Assembly: GCA_025991245.1 (NCBI GenBank)
Contig: BQMJ01000041.1
Location: forward strand, 1-64,000
From: Galdieria partita
Taxonomy: Eukaryota; Rhodophyta; Bangiophyceae; Galdieriales; Galdieriaceae
DNA: 64,000 nucleotides
Reading direction: 5' to 3'
The notes under the pieces: generated by a model
Databases searched by the model: none
Told to the model about the DNA's origin: nothing
What the model saw: only the letters and a program-made list of their open reading frames with translations
Made by a program: the position numbers and the translations under genes
Shown here: positions 12,331 through 24,140 of the stretch, piece by piece
How positions within the stretch are numbered: the first letter of the stretch is position 1
How the letters are laid out: every line of letters starts with the position of its first letter

Positions 12331-13499
12331 ATAAAGTTGGACTATAGTTTGAATTCAATTCTTACTCAGTGCCTTCTCCTTGTATTGTATACATGATGAT
12401 CTCTATTGTGCAATTTCATGGACTTTTTATTTTTTGCAACTTTTCACTATTCGAGGAATAAAAATGAATCTATTCTCTTTCTGTTCCATACTCTTTTAAA
12501 TACTGCCAAAGTCTCAAAGTTTCACAAAAAGAAGTTTAAAGACGAGAAAAGTTTCAATGACACGTGAAATAGAATGAAAAGATAACGGTTCATTGATTGT
12601 CTCTTGAGTATATAAAATCCTAAAAACCAATAATTTCCCTACAATACTTGATCTTTTGAATAAATTTATCAATCAACAGAATAATTCAAGTAAATTCTTT
12701 TGGAGTACTAACTCATTGAACGAGTCATGTTCACCTTTCCTTTACCACATTCATTTCTTTGCATACATTCTTTACATATCGTGGATATCGATAAAGGGAA
12801 CCAAATGAAAAAATAGAACTTGTGTGATTGACAATACTCAATGAATTGTGCTGGCAGATTTGGATTCAAACTATTTCCCAAAACAGCTTTAGAATGTGGA
12901 ATATTCATCAAATTTGATATATCTTTGAAACAATCCTTTTTATTTCATCTCATTCACTCAATCCTTTACTAGACAACTTGTTTCGAATACAATGTTTTTC
13001 AAGATCTCTGCACTTTGTCAATTCAACATACACTAGTCTACCTTGTCATATTGTTCAAGGTTTGTTCTCGTAGCGAATATTTCTTCCTTTGCTTTAGTTT
13101 TCAAAATACTTTGGACATTTATCAAACGATCTACTTAATTTGCTATAATGTTTTCGCTAACCTCAGTAAAATAAATCTTTCCACAAGTATGTATATACAA
13201 CTTGTTCAGGTTAAAAGGTGCCGATAATCACTACTACAAATTATCCTCTTTTACACGATTCTCATCCAAAGAACCAAGAATGTGCAAAGCTATCGTAGTT
13301 GTTTCCAAACAATCTCCCTTTATCGATCGTAATCAACCTCTCCCTTCAAAATGTTTCTGCAGATAAATCACTTTTGAACTCTGTTGTTAACAACCACAAA
13401 GTTCAAACCTAGTGGCTTCAAAGTTACGACCAAAACAACCCAGGTTTAAATAGTATCCAAAAAAAGAAAAACTTTCTAGTCTATTCTCAAGATGTTTCT

Positions 13500-14570
13500 C
13501 GTTGAAATTCAAAAAAGTTTTCATAGACATACTTTATCCGCTTTGAAGCGGGTTGCATAACACAACTATTAGCTCCTGTTCTCAACCAATAAGTTCTAAC
13601 GAAAGAACGTTTCGAAGAGCTTAGAAACGAGGTGGTATGAAAGGGTGCCTTTAAAAGGTACAAACTATATCGTATCTTGTATACTTGTAGAGAAATTTCC
13701 AAAAGAACCTTGCACTCGAGAGTTCAAAAGACTGTTGATGCTCTATTCTTTCTATTGAGGCAATTGTATCGTTGGAATTCAGTTACAGACTTTCCACTGT
13801 TGTACCTGATAATTCAGAATTCGTGAAAGTAACGAGAAAAAAACTGGAGAGTTAATAGAATTGGATTTGACTTGTTGTTGACAAGGAGTTTTTCTTTGAT
13901 CTCACAAGCCCAAACAGAACACGTTGAGTTTTAAGATGGTTAGCGTCCAAATTGTTTGAATTGTAAACACTTGGTTGACGTTTCGTGAATCGAACGTTTT
14001 CAACAATTCCATCTATACTTGTGGTTGGGTTAAGTAAGGACTCCAAAAGAGTGCTGATTACAGTTGTCAAGAAGGGAGTTTTTCCCATACCCTAGAATGC
14101 TATCATAGAAGACTCTAGTGAGGAATGTGAATCAATCCTTATGTTGCTGAATAAAAATTCTACAATGTGTTTCAATTCTGTGAAACAAGGATCAAGAAAT
14201 CCTAGACATATGGACGGTAACTAGTACTAGCAACTTTTACTGAGATTTTCTAGAAGGTGTACTTTGAAGCACACGGTGACTTTAGCAAAGTCAACGATAG
14301 TATATAGTGTCACAAAATTCAGCAGTCAACAACCGACCATCCTGAAAGGATTCCAAGAATAGATAAGACCAAATGAGTTGTACAGTCGTTGCTTCCAAAG
14401 ATAAAATCTTGTTTGCTCTAACGAAACTTGTAGAATGCTACAAGAGAAGAAAGCAACAGCAACTCAATGAGATACTTTTAAAGTATACAAAGTACTTTAG
14501 CAAGACACAAAACAAGATTTCGAGTTACCAACTCGGCTTTTATTTCATTCTCATCATCTCACAGTTACTC
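13500..14570 (+). repeat. Decayed dispersed element, copy 3
   Basis: Aligns with 9480-10740: shared blocks include GAACGTTTCGAAGAGCTT, CCTTGCACTCGAGAGTT and GGAGTTTTTCCCATACC. Near 14400-14520 a short stretch keeps protein-level similarity to 27420-27530 (pattern KQQQLNEI...KYT), so the ancestral element was protein coding. It looks old and broken in many places. Family unknown. Confidence 0.6.
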
Positions 14571-16622
14571 TGAAAACATAAGATCTAAAACAATCTTAGT
14601 AAAAACTTCACTGTCACGACAAAACTAAAATTCTGACAGTATCCAAAAATATTTCAAAACATAAAGCCAAATCCACTTGTTCAACCTTTGAAACTTGGGT
14701 TCTCAAAGGAAGAGACGTAAATGTTTCAATACTCATAATTCAAATTGTGGGCACCATACTAACAATAACTTTCAGTTGAGACTCATTTCTTGCAGCGAGT
14801 AACGAAAGTTGCAAGCTCTGATAAATTGGTGTGTTCCATTGCCTCTTTCATAAAGTGAAGAAAAATTTTGAACTCAAAGATAACTTTGCACGATATCACT
14901 TTGAGTAGTTGAGGTATTTTCAGCCAGTCGTTCAAAGTTCACATATATTCGACAATGTTCGATTAGATAGGTGAAGTATCCTCAAGGATAGATGTCAAAA
15001 ATAGACAAAGTGTGACCCTTCAAAGAAAGCATTAGTTGACTGGATTCTTTCTCTCGTCTGTATTGGATAGCAATCTTTGATGTCTAGTACTGTGAAGATT
15101 CTTTTGTAGACAATTGAACTTCTTTTAATCTAGTGGAGGTCTACATAGTCTGGTTGGTGGAGAAAGGACAAGCAATGGAATAGTTTAAACTGGAAGAGTG
15201 GAAAACAAGCATTAAAGTCTCAGAGTATCTAAATTTTCCTTATCCGGAAGCACTGTTGATTTCAGAATATATCTCAAGTCAATGAAAGAAATTATTCAAT
15301 CATAAAATATGTTTCTCAAGAAGTCACCTCAAGTTCATGTATGTATTCTTTCTCTAAGCAACTCCATATCAATGTTCCATAGGAGACAAAGAAACACTAG
15401 ATTTCTTGTTTGAATTCTAAAACATAGTTGTAACACAAATTATACAAACTATACAACTCTATGTTGTAAAACTTGTTACTATTGAGACAAAATTGGAAGG
15501 TCCTGTTGGTTTGTGACACAATTTGATTGAAGATCATCAATTGATTCTCAAAGGATGATTAGTGAAACGTCTTTAAATATGTCCAGAGAGTTGGTTAGAT
15601 ACGAAAAAGTAGCTTTTCTTGAAACGACTCAGAGCAACAATTAGTTTTGCTAGCAGTTGGAATCTAGATCTCAACTAAATTTGTAATACAGCAATAGGCT
15701 TCATGAAGACATATACTTCGTTTTGAACAGTCAATGATATTGCACAACTATCGTTCGTCTTTTTCACTTTCACAAGAGTCTCTAAATAGACAATAGTTGA
15801 CACATGGACATTGTAAACTATTCAACGAACACATGACATAGCTGATAATCTGCTTGGATCACTGCAAAATATCTTCAAAGCGGGTTTTCAACCCTATTTC
15901 ACAGGACTATGTATAGCAGTTCTTAATAAAACTACTTTCAAACAACACCCAATCAAACTACGCTGACTTGTAACAGACTTTATTGGATCAATTACTAAAA
16001 CTCCGTGCAAGTTTGGAACCTTTTATCAAGGCACTATTCTCGAAATACACACAGCTAGTTTTCACTCGAAGACCAGAAACTACAAAGCAAGTTGTCTCTT
16101 TAGAAGTGTATTTCGCAGAGGTACTTAGTATTAGACAATCCACGGAGTCACTACAATTTGAGTGAAAAACAATGTTCACAGCGAAACTTGGACTGTCAAA
16201 AAGAATTCAAACTGAGGTATAACTAGTAAGGCTCCATCTGTACAACCTAAACAAAGTCCTCCTTGGAAACTGCCAACAACAAATTTCTAAGCAAGCTTTA
16301 TATCCATCAAAGTGGTAATCACACCAAACGAACCAAGCAAACAAACTATCTACTCAAGATGACTAAGTTTCCAAATATGTTTTTCTCCCACTGTATCCAT
16401 ACAAAGTTCTAGAAGTGAGCCAACAAGTTATCTGTATCCACTGTGAAATAAAGTCACTTTGTCGCAAAAGAAACAACAAAGTCATCTGCAAGCCGAACAA
16501 AAATATTAGATCTTATACATAAACTATGCAATACTTTTGTTCGTATAGAACAACAACTTTACCATTTTGAGATTCAATTTGTTGGTGGTGGTGTGTTGCG
16601 GCGGTTGTTGTGAGAGTACAGA
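14571..16622. other. A-rich subtelomeric stretch without supported gene
   Basis: Same base composition as the neighbouring decayed element copies and probably part of the same relic, but no matching block was found by eye. No open frame resembles a known family. The last 100 bp form the upstream region of the first NTPase gene, with a GT-rich run (TTGGTGGTGGTGTG) just before its start codon. Confidence 0.4.
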
Positions 16623-19316
16623 ATGGACGTCTTCTCTATGAAAAGTGTTGACCATCCCCTTGTCAATCGTGAGTCCGCACTGTTGCAAGTTATAGAAGCT
16701 TTTCGAGCCTCTCATCTTTGGGATAAGAAGGGTTTCTCTAGAGCACAACGGCCATACGTGTCGTTCGCTCCCCAAATGTATGGGAGCGGCAAAAGCACGT
16801 TTGGCCAAAACTTCCAAACGTTTGTTTCCATCAACAAAGAGTTTTTGTTGCACTATTTAGATAAAAAGGGTCTCCCTGGCATTGCAAAGGGGGAGAATGT
16901 AGGAGAACGAGCTCTACACGCTCTGTTAAACGAGACTTTATATGTTGTGTTGAGTCTTCTCGATGTGCCGAAAGGAACATGTTTTGAAGATACGCTTTTG
17001 GAGTGGATAAGCAAGGAGGCACTCGCGCCATTCCGAAAACGTGCGAAGTTACTTTCGCAAGTTCTTTCCTGTATCGGTAATCCAAAAGAATGGTTTGAGA
17101 AACTCTTGCAAGTCACCAAGAAACGTTATTTATATTTGTTTATTGATGAAATTGGAGCTTTAGAAGACGACAAATTCAAAATGTTTCAGGAATTGATGGT
17201 TTCACAAGGGGCAAGTCGAGTGCACAACGTGTATCGTGCCTTCTTTAGAGTTTTATCAGTTGTTGTAAGTAAACCTTTTGTCATTTGTATTGTTGCGGGG
17301 AGATCGGATTGTATAATTAGTAGAGAAGAGGATGCAATGCCTTCCCGAATAATGTTAAATTTTCTTCGGTTGGATCCTTTTTCAGAAGCAACTGTCAAAC
17401 ACTTTATACAAAATACCACTTATGACGATGAACGTATTCTAAAAGTATTGTTTCCGAGTCATCCTGAGGGACATGATTGGTTCTTCAAACAAGTGTATGA
17501 TTATACAGGTGGTGTTCCCTTTTATGTTGTTCATGTTTTAAATGAATTGGGAAACAAATGTGAACGTTGGAATAGTTTTTGTGATCTTTCAGAGAATGAA
17601 ATGAAAGAGAAAATGGAGAAAATTGCTCCGAGTACTTCTCTCGTAGTAACTCTTTCTCGTATGACACCCGAATCAATGATTGTTTTTTCTTCAATGCTTC
17701 TTGCGAGTATTTTAGAATTTCGTATTCCAAAGAGAGAGACTCTATTTGGTGGTTTAGGAACAGGAAGCCATTCTGAATATGTTTTAGATATTGCCAATCA
17801 TTTTGGTTTTTATTATGTGAGTTGCTCGAGAGATGAACAAGACGAAGCAAGCAGGATATCCGTTGAAGACAGCGATGAAACATTTTTCAAGTTGGTTTTT
17901 CCAAAGATTGTACTAAAGCATATTCAATCGCGATATTGGACTATTCCTCCTGTTCGTTTTGTTTGTAGTTTGTTTTCATCGATCAGTCGATTTGATTCAC
18001 CTTCGAGCCGTGGTTTCAAATTTGAAATTATATTTACTCTTATTCTTTATGTTCGATGGTGTTTCTGTTCCAAACTTGGAGAATTGAGTATATTTCGACA
18101 TAGTTTTGTCGAACATATATCAATAGAATCTACTCAAACCATTGGCAGCTTAAAAGTGGATCCTATTCCGAATTATGTTCCAGCATTTAGTTCGACAGTG
18201 AGTAGAATCCATAGTGCTAGAGAAGAAACTTACAATGTCACTGCTTGGAAACCATTTTTTGAAAAGTATTTATCAAAAGATGGAATATTTGTTCCCATTC
18301 GACAAAACTCCAATGGACCTGATGTTCTTATTCGAGTCACAGATATGAAAAACAATTCTTTCCTTGCTATTCAAGGTGAATCTTCTTCAGAGCAAACACC
18401 TATGGAGACTGAAACCACCAAGAAGAGAGTATATTTGATAGGTATTGCATTGAAATGTTTTCAATTGTCAAGTTCTGGTGTTGGACGTTCAATGATTAAG
18501 GCAGAAGTTGCCAAATTTTTACATCCAGTGGCGTCACAGCTTGAATTGGTGCAGAATGATTTAACAGCCATTCAGTTGATTGTAAGCAACAAGTATACTG
18601 AAGAAGTTTCCAGACAATTTAGAGATAATCAGAATTGGATATTGAATAGTGGAGTTTATTATGAAGACAACACTAATAATATTGTTTACAGTTCTATCAA
18701 CTCTGAAAGACAACCACAGAATATACGAGAAGAGTGGTTGAGGATACCTCCTCATTGTCAAGTTGTTGTATGTTCAACTACATCTTTGCAAACCTTTTTA
18801 GGTCGCAAGGCTAGTGAAGAACTTGAAAGAGTGTTTGCAGACAATCCTGGATGGTTGGAACAACTGAAACCACTTTCTGATTTGTTGAGCAATTCGTTTG
18901 TAGATTTATTAAGGCGTATTCCATTTGAAGAATCCGAAAGGAATAGTCGAAGGATGGAAAGAAGTACTACTCGTCGAAGGATGGAAAGAAGAAGTACGCG
19001 TCGAAGGATGGAAAGAAGAAGTACACGTCCAAGTATGAATGTGATGCAAATGGAAGAGACAAGAGGAGAATCAACTATTTCTGTTCCGAGCTCAGTGCAA
19101 GTTTCTTTTGACTGGATGAACTTTTTGAAAGTATATTGTCATTTAACTGAGGAAGAATCAACTCAATGTTACGAATGTCTATGCAAGTTTTCGGAGCGAG
19201 ACATGGGAGTCATAGACTCGAACATATTAGAGCAGATGGGTATTGATGATTCCTTGTTGCGAGTAAAAGTTGTTGCTGGTATGAGAACTTATATAAAAGA
19301 TAGGCAAAGTACCTGA
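16623..19316 (+). CDS. P-loop NTPase with nuclease-like domain and C-terminal SAM-like domain
   Basis: Intronless gene of 897 residues. The N-terminal NTPase has a Walker A motif MYGSGKSTFG (GSGKST about residues 54-59) and a Walker B motif YLFIDEIGAL (Asp-Glu about 175-176), followed by a sensor-like IVAGRSD. Near residue 560-615 it reads GPDVLIRV, then LIGIALKC, spaced like the PD and (D/E)XK motifs of restriction-endonuclease-fold proteins but without the usual acidic residue before the Lys. Residues about 776-802 are three perfect-to-near 9-residue Arg-rich repeats (RRMERRSTR). The last 70 residues (WMNFLKVYCHL ... ILEQMGIDD) look like a SAM interaction domain. It is a paralogue of the genes at 20275 and 28131. 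Function is unknown: the architecture suggests an NTP-driven DNA- or protein-directed machine. An archaeal-type ATPase acquired by transfer is an alternative description, since such families are known to be expanded in Galdieria. Confidence 0.8.
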   Translation: MDVFSMKSVDHPLVNRESALLQVIEAFRASHLWDKKGFSRAQRPYVSFAPQMYGSGKSTFGQNFQTFVSINKEFLLHYLDKKGLPGIAKGENVGERALHALLNETLYVVLSLLDVPKGTCFEDTLLEWISKEALAPFRKRAKLLSQVLSCIGNPKEWFEKLLQVTKKRYLYLFIDEIGALEDDKFKMFQELMVSQGASRVHNVYRAFFRVLSVVVSKPFVICIVAGRSDCIISREEDAMPSRIMLNFLRLDPFSEATVKHFIQNTTYDDERILKVLFPSHPEGHDWFFKQVYDYTGGVPFYVVHVLNELGNKCERWNSFCDLSENEMKEKMEKIAPSTSLVVTLSRMTPESMIVFSSMLLASILEFRIPKRETLFGGLGTGSHSEYVLDIANHFGFYYVSCSRDEQDEASRISVEDSDETFFKLVFPKIVLKHIQSRYWTIPPVRFVCSLFSSISRFDSPSSRGFKFEIIFTLILYVRWCFCSKLGELSIFRHSFVEHISIESTQTIGSLKVDPIPNYVPAFSSTVSRIHSAREETYNVTAWKPFFEKYLSKDGIFVPIRQNSNGPDVLIRVTDMKNNSFLAIQGESSSEQTPMETETTKKRVYLIGIALKCFQLSSSGVGRSMIKAEVAKFLHPVASQLELVQNDLTAIQLIVSNKYTEEVSRQFRDNQNWILNSGVYYEDNTNNIVYSSINSERQPQNIREEWLRIPPHCQVVVCSTTSLQTFLGRKASEELERVFADNPGWLEQLKPLSDLLSNSFVDLLRRIPFEESERNSRRMERSTTRRRMERRSTRRRMERRSTRPSMNVMQMEETRGESTISVPSSVQVSFDWMNFLKVYCHLTEEESTQCYECLCKFSERDMGVIDSNILEQMGIDDSLLRVKVVAGMRTYIKDRQST
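18948..19028 (+). repeat. Three 27-bp in-frame repeats inside the NTPase gene
   Basis: Unit CGAAGGATGGAAAGAAGAAG plus TACGCGT occurs three times back to back with small differences in the first copy. It encodes the basic 9-residue repeat between the nuclease-like and SAM-like parts, probably a flexible linker. Confidence 0.85.
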
Positions 19317-20274
19317 GTTTTTTATATCCAAGTTTCGCTTACCTTTGATTTTCTCTATCACACTTTATGATCTTTATAGAGTTGAACGCATGTGGAGGAT
19401 ATGACAAAGCTGTCAGTTGTTCACTTCTTATATAATACTCAACATCTTGTAGTGTATCATACAGGAGAATGACTTGGAAGACACAAGTTCATTTGTTTCA
19501 ACATTTATATCTCTTTCTCTGAAAATATTTCACATATGGTATTCGCTATTTGAACTATGCAATATTCTCTTTTTTGGACTGAAATGGTTCTCATGACGAT
19601 ATCTCTCAAGCCCTTAGGTCTCTGTTGTGCTGCCCTTTATGGAAAAGAACAGTTACTTTGATCAACCGAAATAGACAAAAACAGCATAAAACAAGTTTCT
19701 ATTGTCTATAACTGTTGTAAAAAAAGTGACAAAGAGATCAAGCTGCAGTAGAAACTATTCCGATTGGGACCTTTTTCCTTGAGTGGGCTTGAATAACATC
19801 TCTTTATCTAGATAGTTCAAGATACTTGTACAAGATTATTTGTGAAAACTTAAAGCGCTATAAACGAGGTCTTTGAAAACTGGTATCTTGCAAGAGAGAG
19901 AGATACACAGGAGTCAGCAAAGTACAATTGCAGAGAAAAGTACCGCATTGCAAGAACCAAACACAGATGTCTCCAAATACTATGCTCTGAGATGATATAT
20001 CTATACCTCTTTTGATCTCGCATATCTACTATGAACACAAGAGTCGTTCTCGATAGAGATATATCTCTTTCTTAAAGCCTAACAACTGTTGAATACAACA
20101 GCTGGAAAGGTATTTGGACGAACGAAGACACATCACAAGTTTCTACTCATATTTCAAAGACACTCTTCTTTGAATTCAACAACAGAAAGTACAACACCCG
20201 ACGCACAAGTATGGAACTAAGTGTTTTTCGGAATATCCATTTTGACGCATATTATCGATTTCGTTTTGGCGACG
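19317..20274. other. Intergenic region between two NTPase paralogues
   Basis: About 950 bp with only short frames of no recognisable family. It must hold the 3' end of the upstream gene and the promoter of the next one. I see no clear repeat or RNA gene. Confidence 0.4.
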
Positions 20275-22374
20275 ATGATATTCGGTGATAAGTGGGTTCC
20301 TCGTGACACGTTCGAGCCTGTTGTTGTAGGTCGTGAAGAGGATGTGTACCTCGTTACAGAAGAACTTTACGAACTTCACAATAACCGAAAGCAACTTAAG
20401 GGTCAGTTAAGCAGTACCTATTACCGTTTGACTATCCCATTCGCGCCTCATATGTTTGGATCCGGCAAGACTACTTTTTGTATCAACTATTTGGAGTTGA
20501 TACGGAGATTGAGTGAAACTTCCCTGTCGTCTTTTGCTTCGGACTCTTCCAAGAAAGCGTTTTTGGATAGGTTGAAAGATTCGGCTTTCTTGTACGTTGA
20601 TTTGAGAGAACTTGGACGAACTGATCCTGAGGAAAGAAGTCTAAAATGGGCTATTTTTTACTTGCTGTACAATTCGGCCTGTCTACGATCGGGGTTTGAA
20701 GAACCGGACCCTGAAGAGTGTTTCGAAATCTTTAAACTTAGAACTGATATGTTAATTGAGAAAATCCGTGAAGTGTTAAACATGCGTACTGATCAGTTTC
20801 TTCTTGTGGTGTTTGATGAAGTTGGTGCTCTAGACGAAAGTTACGACGAATTTGATTTCGAAAGGACACAAGATGGTGAAGTTTTTCCATACAACGACTT
20901 CTTTGAGATTGTTCGTGAGTTGTGTAACGAAAACAATCTGTTCGTTATTGTTGTTGGGAAAAGCGAGGGTTTAAGAATTAAGAATTCTGTAGCTTTTGGA
21001 CCAAGGGTGTTGCTACACTTTATTTCGTTATCACCTTTAAGATCTTCCAATCTCATTGAATTCCTTGAAAAGAGCCATCTCAAAGGACAGGTTCAATCTC
21101 GAGTTTGTGATATTCTATGTAGTCCTTCTTTTTCAGTAAATGAATTGGCAGAGGCACTATTGGAATCTACCGGTGGAGTCCCTGGTCTGCTTACTCGTGC
21201 AGTGAATATGCTTTTGAATTATGTACAAACAAGAGGACAGTCTTTTGGGTCGAAAGATGAATGTCTATCGTGTATGAAGGAGGATGGTTTTAGAAGAAAT
21301 TGCTCTGAGCCGTTTGTACAACACATGTCAACTTCAGATGAGGATAAAAAGAGTGAATTTGGCATATTATTGATGATGGCTCTGTATCATACACCTTTCA
21401 AAGTAGATGATGCACTAAACTCGGAATGTTATTTGTTTGACGCTGTTAATGAAATGGGACTCTATCGATATCCTATTGACCATGATACTTTTCAAGTGCT
21501 GATTCCAAAATTGTTTATTAGAAATCTTAACAAGGCTTCATCTTTCTCTATATTAGAGAAGATATTTCTTGGATCACTCAAATTAGAGCCAGTTGATTGC
21601 TTCTTCTCTTCAAGATGTCGAGTATTTGAAGGAATTGTTGCTATCCGACTTATTTTGATGCTTTCGTCCAAAGTACGAAATGCATTTAGGGAGTTGTTAT
21701 TTCAGTTATCTGCCATATTTAAAGAAATGAAACTTCCTATCAGTGAACCTTCACCTCTTGACTACATGAGATCTGTTGGTGTTTCTGAATCAAGGAGTGA
21801 ATCAAATAAGAAACAGAAAATTTATGGAAGTAATGAATGGAACAAGATTATTCACGAAGCACTTTATTTTGACAAAGTCTATATTTCAGTAGACACCAAT
21901 TCTCATAGTCCTGATATTATGTTCAAGTTACAATCTCTCGTTGAATCCAAAGTTCTTATTGTGGGAGTTGCGTGTAAAGGTCGTTGGAAATCGGAACGAT
22001 TTGGCTGGTCAGATATTGTTGAAGAAGCTAAAAAGTTTCTTGTTCCTATTCATGACCAAGTTTTATCCAACGCACCTGATAAGAATCATTGTATGCTTAT
22101 TGTAGTTAGTACAAAATTGGCATTCAATGTCTCACGTGAGTTGGGTGATCAAAGTCGTTGCTACAGTAGTGGAATGTCTATTGAAAGTGAATCTTTTACG
22201 ATTCCTTCCAATTGTGAACTTGTTATTCTTTGTGAAAGAGATGTAGAAATGCTCATTGACAAAGAAGTATTGAATGGACTTGAAAAGGCATTCTCTTCTG
22301 ATCGTCCCCTTTTTGGGGATTTTGGACCCGACTTACTTCGAAGAGTTCGTCACAGTTTCTTAAGTTGGCAATAA
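20275..22374 (+). CDS. P-loop NTPase with nuclease-like C-terminal domain
   Basis: Intronless gene of 699 residues, started at the first in-frame ATG (MIFGDKW). The frame extends upstream only to a GTG. The order matches the neighbour at 16623: PFAPHMFGSGKTTF (Walker A, about residues 62-67), LVVFDEVGALDESYDEF (Walker B, about 178-186), VIVVGKSEGL (sensor-like), STGGVPGLL (helical region), then SHSPDIMF (about 545) and LIVGVACKG (Lys about 566), followed by a helix with EEAKKFL. The C-terminal half has the spacing of a PD-(D/E)XK fold in which the acidic residue before Lys is missing. It lacks the SAM-like tail. It is closest to the copy at 28131, with long identical stretches around both Walker motifs. 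The substrate is unknown. Confidence 0.8.
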   Translation: MIFGDKWVPRDTFEPVVVGREEDVYLVTEELYELHNNRKQLKGQLSSTYYRLTIPFAPHMFGSGKTTFCINYLELIRRLSETSLSSFASDSSKKAFLDRLKDSAFLYVDLRELGRTDPEERSLKWAIFYLLYNSACLRSGFEEPDPEECFEIFKLRTDMLIEKIREVLNMRTDQFLLVVFDEVGALDESYDEFDFERTQDGEVFPYNDFFEIVRELCNENNLFVIVVGKSEGLRIKNSVAFGPRVLLHFISLSPLRSSNLIEFLEKSHLKGQVQSRVCDILCSPSFSVNELAEALLESTGGVPGLLTRAVNMLLNYVQTRGQSFGSKDECLSCMKEDGFRRNCSEPFVQHMSTSDEDKKSEFGILLMMALYHTPFKVDDALNSECYLFDAVNEMGLYRYPIDHDTFQVLIPKLFIRNLNKASSFSILEKIFLGSLKLEPVDCFFSSRCRVFEGIVAIRLILMLSSKVRNAFRELLFQLSAIFKEMKLPISEPSPLDYMRSVGVSESRSESNKKQKIYGSNEWNKIIHEALYFDKVYISVDTNSHSPDIMFKLQSLVESKVLIVGVACKGRWKSERFGWSDIVEEAKKFLVPIHDQVLSNAPDKNHCMLIVVSTKLAFNVSRELGDQSRCYSSGMSIESESFTIPSNCELVILCERDVEMLIDKEVLNGLEKAFSSDRPLFGDFGPDLLRRVRHSFLSWQ

Positions 22375-24140
22375 AGTTTGAATTCGTATATTCAATTGTT
22401 CATTCGGTAATTCGCTCTGCAACATTTGAATTAAATATTTTTGCAAACTTCTTTTTAAATGTACTAGTGGTATTCTAAAGTATATGATGATTGTCATAGA
22501 ACAGTGTCGAAAGTCATCTAATCACCTAAATCACTCGTCATTCTTTTTCACAGATTCTTTTAATCACAGAGTGTATATATAAAAGAGTATTAACTGTTTA
22601 CTTTTCTTATCACGAGAACATAGTTTAGAATATTGTTATCTTTATGCTACTAGCAAATACAATGTCAGAGACCATATTGAATTTGATCATTCATATCTTT
22701 GCAATTGACAACGCTGTTTGAAGTCCAACGGGTGCAACCATCAAAGGGGACTAGTTGGACATTCTGGAGCTGCCAACTTATAGTTTCGTTTTATTTGACT
22801 CAAAAATCCAAGAAGAAAATGTGGAAGGTAAGATATAATTTATTCGAAGAAGGAATGGAAAATATTCTATAGGCTATGCATGTAATTGGATTGAATGAAT
22901 GCTCCAAGAGAATATCGATCGTATTTTTCAAGAAGAAAGATACACACGCCTTCCTAGAGAAGATTATGCAAAGTTGTAACGGAATCATAGAAGATCGATT
23001 GATCACGAATCCACACAAAGTGAATATTTATTAAAAAATGAATCATTGGATGTTTAAACACTAAATTAATGAGTCATTATAAGCTACCCAAGATTAACTC
23101 GTAGTCATAACAACATTTGACATTTTACCTTTGAATACAGTCTCAAATTGTTATACAAACAGTTTCTTGGAAATATGTTGGGACCTTTTCTTTTAAAGAC
23201 AAAATGGCATTTCGTACAACTCGATCTTGGTTGTTTAAATAAATTCTTGACCTACTTTTATTTCAAAACTCTTGTATGTATTGTCTTGAGATGATATCGT
23301 ACATCTAATTTCTTGACAGGGCATGACTATTATTAGAGAAGAAACAGTTTCTTCTCAATGACTTGCAAGTTGTTCTTTAGTTCAAATGGATGTCTTGGAG
23401 AGCAGTACTTTTATTTGTTGTCACTTTAGAAAGCAAAACAAATTAAGCCTGAAGGAAAAAGACTTTAAATGAAAATCCCTTATGTTAAATAGTCAAAACT
23501 TGTCATATATATTGTAAGCTATCATTTTAGCAAAGCAATCATCTGAAAATAACCGGACAAATACTATGTAAACGACTCTTGTTGAAACAATAAATTATAC
23601 GAGAGTATCAGATAAACCAATTTTGGATAATTTGAAAGCATATTTTTCATAAGAAAGATTCAAAGACTGTGTTAGAAATATTTGTCAACCATATGCAAGG
23701 GAGCCGTTTCTATCTTAGCACGCGACACACTTTGGCAATTGTCGTAAACAATGTACAAATGTCAAGGATACTCCTAGAATCCTCACTCACATAGTTATTG
23801 TAAAGACATAAAAATTGAATAAATAACAACGTGCTTTTTCAAACTTTACAACATTCTAATCACGATAACTAAGAGAAGGCAGTTCAATATTTCTCCTTGA
23901 AAGAACAAGTCAAACTCCATCGATAGTAGGAAATACAATTACTCAAATTGTAGTCTACACTTGTTCATTGGAAGACAAATTTTCCACTCAAACATACTTC
24001 ATTTAAACTTTGTGAAACTTGTAGGTTTTTCTTTGTTTGCACAACAACCATTCAATTGGCTAAGACTATATAAATCCATAGCCATTATTGATTGGCTGCA
24101 GTGTCCATTCATCGGTTTCGAGATTGTGAGACAACATTGG
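22375..24140. other. Intergenic region, no supported gene
   Basis: About 1.8 kb with A-rich sequence like the subtelomere. Only short frames without family resemblance. A block CACTCACATAGTTATTGTA near 23785 weakly recalls the decayed element's CACATAGTAAGTA landmark, but I could not extend the alignment. Confidence 0.35.

Noticed and set aside
15700-15900. Faint resemblance of a short stretch to the end of a Ty1/copia-type polyprotein
   Set aside because: A few residues only, without order or further domains; not enough to name the element family.
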